From Polytrichum commune (Eukaryota > Streptophyta > Polytrichopsida > Polytrichales > Polytrichaceae), in NCBI GenBank assembly GCA_950295325.1, contig OX485804.1, positions 55,044,429 through 55,108,428 of the forward strand: DNA of 64,000 bases. Reading direction: 5' to 3'. Within the stretch, counting starts at the first letter, position 1; each line of letters opens with the position of its first letter. Shown piece by piece: positions 44,652 through 56,098 of this stretch. A model generated the notes under the pieces. That model worked only from the letters and a program-made list of their open reading frames with translations, was not told where the DNA came from and did no database searches. A program made the position numbers and the translations under genes.

Positions 44652-47600
44652 TTATGCATCCTCCTTAACTGACAGGCGTTCTGCACCCAATAAAAGGTGG
44701 CAAAATCAGTATACCAACTCATGCTCACACAGAACTCATGCAGCAATTTGCAATGCTTGACCTTTGTGTATGATGACATGGACATGAGACTAAACCCAAA
44801 ACTCTAATATAAGTTAATAAAAATGAAACCACAAGAAAGAACACGTAGAAAGGAACAGGAGGCTTACTTAAAAACTCGTAAGTAGTGATCATGGAAGTGC
44901 CCCATAAAGACATGCTGAGAAATCGGGGACCGAGACCCTTGTAAAATCCCCGCCAACCCTCTTCCTTGAGCAACTGCTTCACTGTTTGCCTTACAGTGGG
45001 GTGGCCCTCTCCCTCATTCACAATCACCTGCACATGGCTGCGTTAGTTTCTCCCATCTTTCTTAAATCGACCTCAAAATCAGAAAGGGCTCGGTAGGACT
45101 AACACCAGAAACACGTCTGCAATTGTCAAATATAAATAGAACCTGGCTGAACCTCAATTATGACATATTATTAAGTGCAGTAGAAACCCTGCCATACCAT
45201 ATCAGAAACATGATCACATATGATAAGAGCAAATAATTCCTAAACTCCTATCTGTATTGAGAAATGTGGGATTATGGCAACCAATGTATGAACATAATGA
45301 GAACCTGTAGGCGAGTTTTGATCGTGTCCATGGGAGTTGTAGCAATAGATGAGGTTGCTCCTGCACATACTCCTCCCAAAGCCTGCACCAAGACTACCTC
45401 AGAAGTGCTAGGCAAATCTTTCTCAGAGCCAACTCCATACCCCAATTGCCTGCAAAATAAAATCGGCCAGATCACTATTTTGAAACATTCCTTTGTAGTA
45501 CCCAACCATCACATTTGGCAAATCAATAATTGCAAGTTGTCCACTAAGAAAATGATTTTAAGCTCAGGAGCTAATGCCATAGTATTGGACCCTTACAGTG
45601 TCACCAGGTATCATTTACTGTACTGAGCTAAGCTGATGAGAAACAATCAATCACAGATCTGCAGAGACTTGTTTGTAAAGCAAGAAGTTTAAGAGTTAAA
45701 TTCAGCTACATACAGACACATAGAGTCTGCTTTTAATCAATAAAAATCTTCTCAAAGTAATTAGACATTGCCTCTAAGCCTTTCTCATTAAATTGTGCAT
45801 TATTGGAGAGAAATTCAGGACCGTGCTTGCAGGAAAAGGATATTACGGTATACAGCATGTACTAAAAGAGGAAAAGAATGTTTGGACCTCCAGATAAGTC
45901 GCTGGCTAGAGCCATATGCAGCCCACCAAACAGCACTAGATGGTGCATAAGTCATCACAGACATCCCAAAACCTCTGTAGAGCCCTCGAACTCCATCAGC
46001 TTTTAAGATCTTACTGATGGCATCCATGCTTCCATTATATTTTGTTGCCCCTGGTGTGCCCTGTACCATCAATCTTTGACTCACCTGCAAGTATGAATGC
46101 ATCCTCAGACTGTTCAATCGCTTTTACAGATAGTCCCTTGTATCATGAATTATGGCCCATCACTGATGGAAAACAAAAATAACTGGAATGGCATATTGCT
46201 GGTAAAAGTGGCCCACGGCAGCTGTTTGAAAGACATTTCCTTATGAAGGTAAACGGAGGGAATTTGAATTGTGTTGATATGCTTAAATTGGGGGAAAAAC
46301 GCAAATGCATTGTGACTGTGAGGTCAATGTACTTAGATAAACATACAAAGCTACCAGACATAAGTGATATCAGGTGTCAGATTGACACCATGCTCATGAA
46401 TGGTGATGACAGGATGGATGATAGAATGGCTCTTACATCCTCTCTGAATAATAGTGTCAACTACCCTAAGAGTGTCTGTAATAATGTGCTCAACAAACTG
46501 TAACCACATTTTGAAAACCAAATCTGTATCTCAAGGTCTACCATACTTTTCAGAAGTTCTGAGTCAGCTATGATGTTAACAAAGCATGCAGGAAGTATCA
46601 GATAAAGATCAAAAGACATTTTCAGGGGGAAAATCAAATCAAAGAATCAAAACAATGGTTCCAGATGATATGTAACAAGAAAACAAAAAGATATGAGCAG
46701 AAAAGACACCTACAACATCAAGTGGAACAAACACAGTTTGCGAGGCCATCGAGGAAACCAGCCCTGCAGCACCATTAGCAATCGCAGCTGAACTAGCTTC
46801 TGAGATGTCTAATTTTTCCGTGAGCTTCAATGTGGAAGCTTTTGTGGTTTCCAAAGTGGTCATGAACACAACTCTGCTGGGGATTGCACCAGATATCACT
46901 AGTCCAAAACCCCTGTAAAGTCCAAGAAAACCCTCTCTTCTGAGGATGTCTTTGAAAATAGCTGGAGCTGTCGTATGCATTGCATCAGCCCTTGCCACTT
47001 GCATTCTTGTCTTCACCACAGAGATAGGGTAGAGAAATCCAGAGACACCAGAGAAGAGGCCAGCTCCTACCAAGAAAAACTTTGTCTTGTCAAGCCTGTC
47101 CAGAATCACAAGCCTGCATTAGTGAAATATAGAACTCAACTCACATTAACAAAACCCAGGAGTGTATAACAACCTTACAGACCCCAAGGAAGCAGAGTAA
47201 ATGAAAAAGAAACAGTAATGGTCAATGGTTGGGATCCAGGGTATAGGGTTTAACAAAGTATGAATGAAGTGTAACATTCTAGTATGAAGTATGTTTATAT
47301 TCTCTACATTTGTGCCCTACAATGTCGGTGAACAAAACTAGAACTTCCATTTGCATCACCACTAACTTAAGCCAATATTCACGACATCAGGCGTTCTGGG
47401 GCAGCGAATGCAATTGAGCTTCAGTATCTACCATGACCATCACGTTGAACCTCACAGGTTTAGAGATAATGCGCTTAATTGATTGCCAGAGTATCCATAA
47501 TATGTGCCCTGTACTCTTTGATGCTATAAAATGATGTACCAAACGTTCTAATATATAGTCGGAAAATGTGGATATCAACCATTAACGCCAATAATACCTA

Positions 47601-48043
47601 CCTGTCCCAGTTGGTTTAAGTGTGACATTCTAGGTTAGGGTATGTTTATGTTCTCTACCTTTCTGCCAAACAATGTAGGTGAACAAACTAGAATTACCAT
47701 TTGCATCACCGCTAAGTAAAGCCAATAATCACGACATCAGGCTTTCTCATGATGCGAACGCAATTGAGCGTCAGTATCTACCTTGACCATCACGTTAAAC
47801 CTCACATGTTTAAAGATAATGCCCCTAATTGATTGCCAGAGTATCCATATTATGTGCCCTAAATTCCTTGATGTTATGGAATGATTTAGCAATCGATGCA
47901 ACCATTCTAATATATATATGTGGATATGCGGAACATGTGGATATCAACTATTACAGCCAACAATACCTGTCCCAGTTGATTTCAGCTTGTGGAAGAGCTA
48001 CATCCGATGGTGCCCTGCGCTGTGCAACGGGAAGGGCCGCCAT
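44652..48043 (-). CDS. mitochondrial carrier (SLC25A44 / At5g15640-like), six exons
   Basis: Exons on the minus strand: 48043-47967, 47095-46714, 46084-45888, 45449-45305, 45027-44868 and 44680-44652. All introns have GT-AG ends and phases agree, giving 329 residues with a TAA stop. This is an inner-mitochondrial-membrane solute carrier. Relatives (animal SLC25A44) are linked to branched-chain amino-acid transport, but the substrate here is inferred only. The protein starts MAALPVAQRRAP, then AEINWDRLDKTKFF. The three carrier repeats show signatures YPISVVKTR (residues 48-56), PLDVVSQRL (150-158) and PMDTIKTRLQ (258-267). The second lacks the usual basic residue, as in its family. GLYRGFG occurs in repeats 1 and 2, and FYKGLGPRFLSM in repeat 3. 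The C terminus is EFLKRLSVKEDA. Splice sites were chosen by homology and phase. Intron 1 (871 bp) carries a tandem duplication. Confidence 0.92.
47267..47979. repeat. tandem duplication (~350-365 bp) in intron 1, copying an exon edge
   Basis: Two adjacent copies (about 47267-47614 and 47618-47979) share long stretches such as CATTTGCATCACC, CACGACATCAGGC, GACCATCACGTT, TGATTGCCAGAGTATCCAT and ATGTGGATATCAAC. Both end in CCTGTCCCAGTTG, which on the gene strand is CAACTGGGACAG/GT, the last bases of exon 1 plus its splice donor. The copies have diverged, so the event is not recent. Confidence 0.85.
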
Positions 48044-48794
48044 CGCCAACAGTCTCTCCTACCTGCCTCCGTCTTTATGTACTTCCCGATATCGATCCGT
48101 CCGTTGCTTCCAGGTAAGAATTCCCACAGCCACGATCAAAATTCAAGCGCCGCGCCAAACGTCTGCGCCTTGCAAGCAAGCAAGGAAAGAACTAGAGCTT
48201 GCCACACCTCACATGGCTAAAACCTTCAGCAGCCAGGATCCACACATTTTTAGTGCTATCCAATCCACACCAGAAGGTCGAGATTGCGAAATATTCCTCC
48301 GCCTGTGATGATGTATGTGCAACAAATTTGTGAAAAACAGAGTTAGGGTTTAGGGTATGGAGATCCGAATTTTTGTGATTCTTTTCCCTTGCAGGCTGCA
48401 GATGAGCGACCACGTTGCTAGAACAGGACTTGGCAGCGTAAGTGCAACTGAAAAGAGTGCGGATGGTCGGTCAGAGTAAATTCTCCATAGCCAATTCCAA
48501 GATGCCGTGTTGGCAAAGCATCGAATTGCAACCCCATTCAAACTTACGGCGCAGCCAGGCGAGGAAGACGAGGAGCCGGGACGGGCGGGGCCAATGGAAA
48601 CTCGGGTAACCCTGGCCTGCTTATAGTTAGCGTTGACCGGTATATGACACGGTACATAGAAGCACGACGGTGTGCTGAAGCCCGGCGAGGTGCCGGGTAT
48701 CTGAAGCGAATACTACATGACCGGCAGTCCTTTCCAATCCACTTCCGCTAGCTGAATGGAACCAAGGAAAGATGTGCCGTAAGGTGCTTCTTAC
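48044..48794 (-). promoter_or_regulatory. upstream region of the carrier gene
   Basis: Moderately GC-rich sequence immediately upstream of the start codon, as expected for 5'UTR and promoter. A GGGCGGGGCCAATGG motif at 48583-48597 resembles adjacent GC and CCAAT boxes, about 540 bp from the ATG. A plus-strand frame of 32 codons starts at 48213 but has no support. The GTTAGGGTTTAGGGT phrase near 48342 resembles telo-box motifs found in plant promoters. Confidence 0.35.
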
Positions 48795-48797
48795 TAA

Positions 48798-49139
48798 GGC
48801 CCCTACCACATGGGGGGGAGGCAAGGCAGCCTGTCGGGCTAGGCTTAGGCCTACGGTGGGGGGTGGCACGTCAGCCGCTGCCCCTCACCGTCACCACACT
48901 GTGCCGGGAGGAGCAGTTCGGAGCAGTGCCGAGGAACCGCCGAAAGCTCAAACTCCTGCTGATGTGGCCCGGCAGTGAGCAGCTGCCAGCCGGAACTGCC
49001 TGGTACAAAGGCAGTGCCGCTCCCCTGTGCCACCTGGGAGTGCCGGGTTGCTGCCAGCCGGTAGTGTGGTGGGTGGCAGGCAAGGTCGGCCAATGGCGGG
49101 CACTTGTTCGCCTTGCCTGCCACCCATATGGTACGGCCC
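48798..49139. mobile_element. GC-rich MITE with TAA duplications (PIF/Harbinger-like)
   Basis: A 342-bp GC-rich unit in AT-richer DNA. The left end starts GGCCCCTACCACATGGG and continues to GAGGCAAGGC. The reverse complement of the right end starts GGGCCGTACCATATGGG and continues to CAGGCAAGGC. TAA lies outside both ends (48795-48797 and 49140-49142), the Harbinger-type duplication. Overlapping open frames inside are on both strands and look like chance frames of GC-rich DNA. Confidence 0.75.
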
Positions 49140-49142
49140 TAA

Positions 49143-51413
49143 TTCATCTTTATTGATGCCCAATTATAAATTCCATGTGAGATTGAATCATGGGTCCGAC
49201 AAATGGAAAATTGCCACGTGGCAAAACTTCAAGGAACGAATCCCAGCTCTAAAATTTCCTCTCTACTTGACGGAAATCTTGCGAGGTGGTCAATTGCCTC
49301 CTGTGCTTTGGTGTTGGCCTGTTAGTATTCTGTCTTAAAATTAAAAAAATAAAAAATAAAAACTTCAAGGAAAATTATCTACCACAAAGTCAAAGTTGGG
49401 AGCACTTTACCATCGTCACCTCCATCAACAAAAGTATCTCATGCAGATACTGCACTTCCAGAAACCTTTTATCATGTGGAAAAAGTTTTGGAATGTTTCT
49501 TATTGGTCATGTATGTAGAGTCTACATACTTTAGTACTTGCCAACAAAGATTCCCAAGTTTATAATCAACATGCCTAGTCAATGGGGTTGAATCACCTTT
49601 GCCTCCCCATTGCCATTCTCCTAATGAGGTAGGTCCATGTTGCCATCGGTCTTCTTCTTTTCTATGCCCTATAGGATTGCTTCCATTCACATGTTAAGGA
49701 TATCAAACCACCCTAGACAAGAAAGTACTAACAATGTTTGCAAATTATCTCTCTTGATGAATGAGAGCACGTTTTAACTCATGTGCATGCCTATTGTCAC
49801 AGTTCTCATACAAGGAAAATAAATAAATAAATAACCAATATCAGGCAATCCAACGTGAATTGGAGCCCGTTGGCTTTACCCTGCTCAAGAATCCTCTTGG
49901 TGCAGGGGTGGAGTTTATTGCCTATTTTGCGGTGGGTGGTTTCTTGGCTTCCTACTTACCAAGCTTGTAGTATTTTTGCTATAACTAAAGAGGTGAACAC
50001 ACATGTGCAATAAAATGATGTGTCAAAATTTGAGTTTGTGGGGAGCACAAGATTCTGTGACAATTTTTTTGGCAATTCACATCCTACACACACATGCATT
50101 ACCAATTTACATATATCCGTTGTTCATTATGCACTTGTCCTGTATGTTTCTCACATGTAGCTTGATCTATCCAATACATTCTCAATGTCAAAAACAACAT
50201 GATTGTTTTTGACTTAGCCATCACATGTGTTGTTAAAACAAGCATAACATGTGCATATAATGAATGGTCTAACAATGGATGATTCATAAAATAGTACACT
50301 GCATACATGCGTGTATTGCCAATGAAACATACATGGGCAATCAATATCGTTTAAAAGAAAGCAAACCACGATTTCCATATGTGATGGCATATGTGATGGT
50401 TGAACATATCACATCTATGTGCACATCTGATTATGAATATTTGGAATGCGGTGAGATAGTGTACTAATAGCTTGTGAGCAACGAAAAATTGGCGATGAGA
50501 GTTTGTGCTTCTTGTGTGCTCCCACTCCTATGTAATTACCATATAAAATAAGACAAAAAGGACAATTTTTACTTGGTACCATTTTCATCCACATAATCTA
50601 TAATAGCCTTATTGGTACACTATGTTTTTTTTAGCACCCTTATCGTTGATACCCTATAAATAATTATCTTTCATGCCATTTTTTTATTTGAGGTGCTATA
50701 TTCTTACACATTATTTTATCTAATACATGCAACCCTCAAGTTACTATAGCATTATTCAAAAGAGGCAAGACCTGCAAACAACCCTAAACCCTAAACCCCA
50801 ACTTTGGATGTGTTGGTCACCTAATCAAATTTGACAACTTTGGTTTAAAACGCCTTATTACTAGTGTTTTTGGCAGCTTATGTGCTATATTAGAACTCGG
50901 TTATTACTTCTTGTAATGACATCACCTATATGATCGATAATTCTCTTGCAATTACATGGCCCCTATACTAGAACTAATAAACTTATAGTTTTTTGGGTCA
51001 AATAATATTTGGTACCCTATACATTGTTGCACATAGTTTCCTAAACTACCCAAGTGCCCCCCCCCACCCCATAAGGTATGCGTATGGGATCTCCAATCCA
51101 AGTGCATATTATTCTATGAATTGTAAAGTGGTTGTGTAAGGGGGGCCATTTTGTGGTTCACTTGTGCTTAGAACGGTGCTTTTGTGTTTGTGTAAGACAA
51201 TGTGTGAAAGAACAGTCTAACACATTTACACGATATTATGTCTTGAGAGATGGTCTGAAAGTGTTCACATAATAAGACTTCAACTGGAAGTGGTCCCAAA
51301 GTTGTGATGTTCCTTTTCCCCACCTTTTCTAATCACTTGTGATCTAATACACTAAAACAAAATCCGATCAACATATGTGTGCTTAAAGTCCAATTAGAAC
51401 CCCAAACTAACTA
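49143..51413. other. non-coding stretch
   Basis: AT-rich, with short runs such as AAATAAATAAATAA near 49818 and a poly-C run near 51059. No gene supported. A telomere-like motif at 50782-50799 is listed separately. Confidence 0.45.
50782..50799 (+). repeat. short interstitial plant-telomere-like repeat
   Basis: CCCTAAACCCTAAACCCC is two and a half units of the plant telomere repeat. Such short runs occur by chance and as telo-boxes, so nothing more is inferred. Confidence 0.6.
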
Positions 51414-51415
51414 TA

Positions 51416-51708
51416 CTACATATGATGTTTAGTGTCATATGGCATTTTATGTCACTATGGTGACTTTTCAGATGATACTTCTTGTGATGAAATATTCTCA
51501 TGGATGATCAAAATTTGGATGAAAAATCACTTGACAAGTGACAGTAATTGCAACACTGTAAATCTATAGTCCCCCCCAAAAATTACAAGGAATGACAAAT
51601 AATGTTGGGTTAACATTTAGTGTTGGTGACACTACACCGCGGTTTACAATGAGTATTGAGCAAGACAATTAGAAATGGTGACACTATATATCATATTTAG
51701 TGGAGTAC
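51416..51708. mobile_element. MITE, 'ATTTAGTGT' family, copy 2
   Basis: Same orientation as the copy at 2035-2416, with collinear matches throughout (TGTCACTATGGTG, GATGATCAAAATTTGGAT-type, AATGTTGGGTTAACATTTAGT, GTGACACTA, CGGTTTACAAT). The left end is CTACATATGATGTTTAGTGT. The right end (TATCATATTTAGTGGAGTAC) is slightly altered. TA precedes the left end. Confidence 0.65.
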
Positions 51709-53945
51709 ATGAGAAGTCACAACTTGTGACTTTGAGGTCTCAATGTCAATTTTACAATCTCTAGATGCGACTTTCATTGACATCACATGATGTTCAGATT
51801 TCCATAAACTCCGTCGAAGTAAACTGTCGTCGTTGATTTGCTCATTTCTGGGAGCTTATGTGAGGAAGGACCGTGTTCTTAAAGGTTCTCAAGTGCTCAA
51901 AGTGCCCATAAATATACTATACAAAAGTATTGTTCTTGGATTTGTATTTGCATTGTTGCATTGACAAGACCGTGTGCATTGAAGCATTGAATTAGGTCGT
52001 GTTGCAATAATCCCGGGCTTGTCAATTGGGAACGATGAAATCCGCCAACCTTTTCCTTCTTCGGGTGTGGAAGTCTTTGGCCTGCAAAGTCAAGTCTTAA
52101 CTTTAAAATTGTCCGAGAATAATTCAAAGACTATAAACAAATGGTTGATGCTTGCAATTTAGATACGTATGATGGACTCTACACACCATTTCCAAACTCA
52201 AAAAGTCAACTATTACCGTGGCTCTCTGGTAGCTTGGGCAGAAAATAATCAATCACAAAGGTGCATAAAGATCTGGGAAATCAATGTTGTTGAGTGTCCA
52301 AAAAAGAAGAAGAAATAACATTCAAAGAGTGTCTAAAATCATAATAATGCAAGTGACATTCATTGGAATCCAACAAAGAACCATCAAATAACTTCAATAG
52401 TGTCTTCGTGCGGCATCAATCTCACTCATGGTCTAAAAACAATACAAGTAAAAGATAGACTTTAGGGTAAGGAATGTTGGTTAAGGGAAGTGTTTAGGTT
52501 AATTGTAGCCGCCATAAATGAAATTAGGAAAATCATTCATGAATTATAGAAATGATTTGGATGAATGTATAACTTTTTTTAAATTAATTTTTAAATGTAC
52601 CCAATTTTAGAATGTTATTCTTTGGGTTGCCTAACTTACTTTCACACTTTAAATAATTATCAGGCAGAAAGGTGCCCAAGCTGCTAGAGAGCTCCAGTAG
52701 TCAATTTCTAAGAAACTAATCAGTGATGAATTTACATTGTCTTGCATTTTCTAGTTGTAGCAATTGTGTAGTGTGGGCTTGTATTAAATACCAATGTTTA
52801 CATATAAAACGATCCACATAACTTATCTCCATATTTGAAGGATTTTGGTGGAAGTAGTACCTTACTCTTGCAATTCTAGTGTAATGTAAGCGGGTCTTAA
52901 GGAACACTTTCCTTTCTGCACCCACTTCTCGTAGGATATGAAACACATGATTAATGTGACATGACTAGCAAATCCAAATCATGCCCATAGCTACTATCCA
53001 TATACTTTTCAGAGCTTGTATGAATATTGTATTCATTGTCAAAGTGAAGAGTTCTTGAGATATCAAAATGATCATACAGGTCCCCCCTCCCCCCATTATG
53101 TTGAATATATGATGGTTAACAAATTTTGAGCATGTAATTCAATATCTTTTCAACGTGGGTGGGAGGCGTTCTCAACGCCTAGGGCCCTCACCCATACTAG
53201 GATCACTTGGGCCCTCTCGCCTATGGCGCCACAAGTCCCGGACATCACTCTGGGGTCCCCCTTGTGCCCATGGTGTTGCGGGCACTCCTTATGAAAAGGT
53301 GTGCAACACAAACACACACCACTCAAATATAAGTGTTTATTTAAGATCAAGCATTGAATTAGACACATCCTACCTTAGGTATATTAGACCATTGTGGCCA
53401 CTCCCTCATGAATATCATATTTACTTAGTTGGTATCCATCTAAGGTTTGAGTTAGAATAGGAACCATGACACTTGTACACATAGCCATTGTGAGCCAAAC
53501 CAATGGCACTAACATCATGTTTCAGCTATCGTGAATAACTTTGTAATGTAATTTAAATACAATTATAATGATGTGTTTAACAACTTAATACTACATCAAA
53601 TTTTATATGTATTTTGTACTTGAGTGAAAGTTGTATGATTTTTTTATGTGATTTGGAAACTATAGCGTGTTAGGATCAATTGCAACTCTACACATAGAAC
53701 ATGTAATACATATTGTGGTGTGGCAATCCATATGCCAAATCAAATGAAGCCACATTTGTGGTTTCGTAATTAAGGTGTCACCATTAACATATTTGCAAGG
53801 TGGACAAGTACATCCAGACTTTATAAAATTGGAAAGATTTACAAATAGAAAAATAGAACATTCTTTTTGATGATAAATGAGATGTAAGCTTTGTGTTTTG
53901 AACCATGTGGTTTGGAGCATACGATACCTTTCAGTGGAGAGAGCC
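51709..53945. other. non-coding stretch
   Basis: AT-rich, with poly-C at about 53081-53094 and a GC-rich patch at 53150-53290. Open frames are short and unsupported. Confidence 0.45.
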
Positions 53946-53988
53946 TACAGTGTCTTTCAAAAATAATGCAACACCATTCACAAACATA

Positions 53989-54083
53989 TTCCCTTTGTCA
54001 CAAAATGATTGTCCTACATTTTTGGAGTTTTATGTTTCAAAATGTTTGTAGGAGGTAGGACAATCATTTTGGGACGGAGGAAG
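53989..54083. mobile_element. Stowaway MITE inserted in the Tc1/mariner left arm
   Basis: A 95-bp unit with near-perfect inverted ends, reading ...ATTTTGGGACGGAGGAAG on the right and TTCCCTTTGTCACAAAATGATTG on the left when split at its centre. This is the canonical Stowaway terminus (CTCCCTCCGTCCCA-type). TA flanks both ends (53987-53988 and 54084-54085). The opposite arm of the host element contains the uninterrupted site (reverse of 55598-55618: CACAAATATACAAAATTG), showing exactly where it inserted. Confidence 0.9.
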
Positions 54084-54348
54084 TACAAAATTGACATTTT
54101 GTTGAAAATGAGAAAGCTTACATCACGTGGTGTCAACATAGTCTAAATAAAGTATGTAGCTAGCTTCATGTCAATTTTCCATGATGATAAAAAAAGTATG
54201 GGGTGTTGCATTACTTTTGGCACTTTTGACATTATTATGTTATGGGATACATGAACTTTGTTGGATGACATCGAAAACATTGTAAAACATATGGAAAAAT
54301 GAAGTTGATTTGTTGTCCATTTCGTCTCAATACTATGCTACTTGGCTA

Positions 54349-55330
54349 TTATGTAGTGTATCCTCTTTTCGCCTTCAACAATGCTAGCACTCTGTTGGAC
54401 GTTGATTTCACTAGCATTTGTACAACTTCCACCTCAAGGTTGTTCCATTCCTTCTACAACTTCTTCCATTTGTCTTTTAGGGAGTTGGAAACGCCAATTT
54501 ATTTCATTCCAAAGGTGTTCAACATGATTCATGTCAGGGGATTGTGGACTCCATGGCGGTACTATGATTGTGTGGTCATCGAACCATTTGATTGTTGACC
54601 TGCTGGTATGCTTTGGGTCATTATCATGTTGGAACACCCACCCCTCCACTTCTTTTCCAAACAACTGACATGCTCAGGTTGTCCTTTAAGATGTTCTTAT
54701 CATGCTCGTTATTCATTTTTCCTTCAATTCTAGTCAGCTCCCCAACACCCTCCCAACTCATGGACCCCAAACTATGATGCTCCCTCCTCCATGCTTCACG
54801 GTTTTATTAACCACACGATTGCTTAGGGGTTCCCCATGCCTCTTCCAACACATTCTTGACCATCAGACCCATAATGTTGAATGTACTTTCATTTGAGAAT
54901 GTGACTTTCCTCTACTACTCCATCATTCAATCCTTATGGTCTTGTACCCATCATGCCTTAATTGTTTGTGACAATCCAAAAAGAAAGGTTTCTTCTTCTT
55001 AATTGTAGATTGTAGTTCTTGGTGCTTTTAGTGCTCTTCTTATCGTGTTAGGGGAAGTTGTGATATTTGAAACCTCTCGAAGAACCCTCTAACATCTTAT
55101 TGTAGCACTCTACAGTTTTGTTGGCACCGTCGTGCCAAATAACGATCATCCCCCTCACTAAGAGTGCGTGGATGCCCTGAACTTTCCTTATCTTCCAACT
55201 TCCTTGTAGCTTTGTAAGTTTAATGATGCGACTAACTATTGATGGTGTTGTTGGCTATTGTACAACAACTTTGTTGTTGAATACGAAGGGGAATAACATG
55301 TGCATGAATTTCTAAAAACTTTTTGGACAT
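54349..55330 (-). pseudogene. Tc1-like (DD34E) transposase pseudogene
   Basis: The pseudogene would encode about 327 residues, close to full-length Tc1. It starts MSKKFLEIHAHV. The helix-turn-helix region appears in shifted frames, with SGHPRTLSEGDDRYLARR near 55130-55185 as in Tc1 GRPRxxTxxxDRYL. Then comes TFSNESTFNIMG near 54870-54905, where relatives have SDES, so the first catalytic Asp is Asn. An intact block follows with HDNDPKHTSR, the second Asp, and PWSPQSPDMNHVEHLW, the Glu 34 residues later. It ends in a frame-shifted C terminus (VEVVQMLVKS, KAKRGYT). At least three frameshifts and the Asn substitution make it inactive. Confidence 0.85.
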
Positions 55331-55403
55331 GGTGGAAGGGGGAATTGAACCAAAAACCTTGTGAATGCAAAGCACAAATGTTAACCAACGAATTATTGCA
55401 TAT
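55331..55403 (-). other. tRNA-like sequence (Ala-UGC-like)
   Basis: On the minus strand there is TTCGTTGGTTAACATTTGTG, then TGCTTTGCATTCACAAGG, which can form an anticodon-like hairpin with TGC, and TTGGTTCAATTCCCC, a clear B-box-like motif. No matching acceptor stem is visible, so this is a tRNA relic or SINE head rather than a gene. It sits just upstream of the transposase start. Confidence 0.3.
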
Positions 55404-55636
55404 TATAATGTGGATTGCTCTTGTAATTCAACAAATTTGAAGTGTTCCAAAAGTAAGGCAACACGCCAAATTCACATTTTTACCATTTACTAATGGCATG
55501 TGAGTCCAATCACCATGAAAAATGATGTGAGGCTAGCTATATACTTTATTTAGATTTCGTTGGCACCATTCACACAAGCTTTTTCCCGTTTCCAAGAAAA
55601 TGTCAATTTTGTATATTTGTGAAAAGTATTGCGATT

Positions 55637-55835
55637 AGTGATTGTGGAGATTTTTGGGCATAATTGGTTGAGATCCTAGTGTTTGCAAGTCCAACCGGTT
55701 ACATGTTGACATCCTCCGGTTTTCCTTTATTAAATTGGGGTATATTCTATAAATTCCTCTAAAATGTTTGGTAGTTTCCCTGCAGTCTTGAACTTCAACC
55801 GGTTATTTCTCAAACTCAATTGGTTCATTTGTAAC
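55637..55835. repeat. dispersed 'CCGGTTA' repeat, copy B (truncated)
   Basis: Matches copies A and C in the same orientation. Its left edge meets the Tc1/mariner arm, and its right part is cut by a Tourist-like MITE whose TAA duplication is at 55836-55838. Confidence 0.6.
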
Positions 55836-55838
55836 TAA

Positions 55839-56098
55839 GGGCCAGTTTACACTATGGACCATGAAGTTGGACCAGGATGTTGTAAGAACGTTGATTGGCT
55901 GTTGAACTCATCCCGGGACCACTTTGGTTTACACTCAGGAAAAAACGGCAAAGGGACCATGAAGGTCGAGGTCCCCAAAAGACAAATGTTAAGGTATGAT
56001 AAATGCACTAACATGGTCCAACGGGTTTTGTGGTGAGAGAGACAAGAGAGGTGGTATGGTAGGAAAAGGCAAGGGCCCATGGCAAAGAAATGCCATTA
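55839..56098. mobile_element. Tourist-like MITE, partial copy
   Basis: Starts GGGCCAGTTTACACTATGG right after TAA at 55836-55838 and follows the inverted sequence of the MITE at 19790-20377 for about 230 bp, including CCCGGGAC, GACCATGAAGGTCGAGG and CAAGGGCCCATGG. The right end is lost near 56098. No coding sequence. Confidence 0.6.

Larger units (their letters stand above)
53948..55637. mobile_element. Tc1/mariner element with long inverted repeats, decayed
   Basis: Starts TA then CAGTGTCTTTCAAAA at 53946. Each side carries an inverted arm of roughly 200 bp or more: left 53948-54225 (excluding an inserted Stowaway) and right about 55441-55637. Shared motifs are AAAATTGACATTTT, TCTAAATAAAGTAT and TAGCTAGC. 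Each arm also ends internally in a terminus-like sequence: left TGCATTACTTTTGGCAC, right GTGTTCCAAAAGTAAGGCAACAC. Between the arms is a Tc1-type transposase pseudogene. The outer right end has lost about 20 bp or abuts the repeat at 55637. Confidence 0.75.

Noticed and set aside
48863-49156. Overlapping GC-rich open frames at 48.6-49.3 kb
   Set aside because: They coincide with a MITE bounded by TAA duplications, and frames are open on both strands as expected by composition.
50782-50799. Ancient chromosome end (telomere fusion) signal
   Set aside because: Only two and a half CCCTAAA units, far too short to infer a former telomere.
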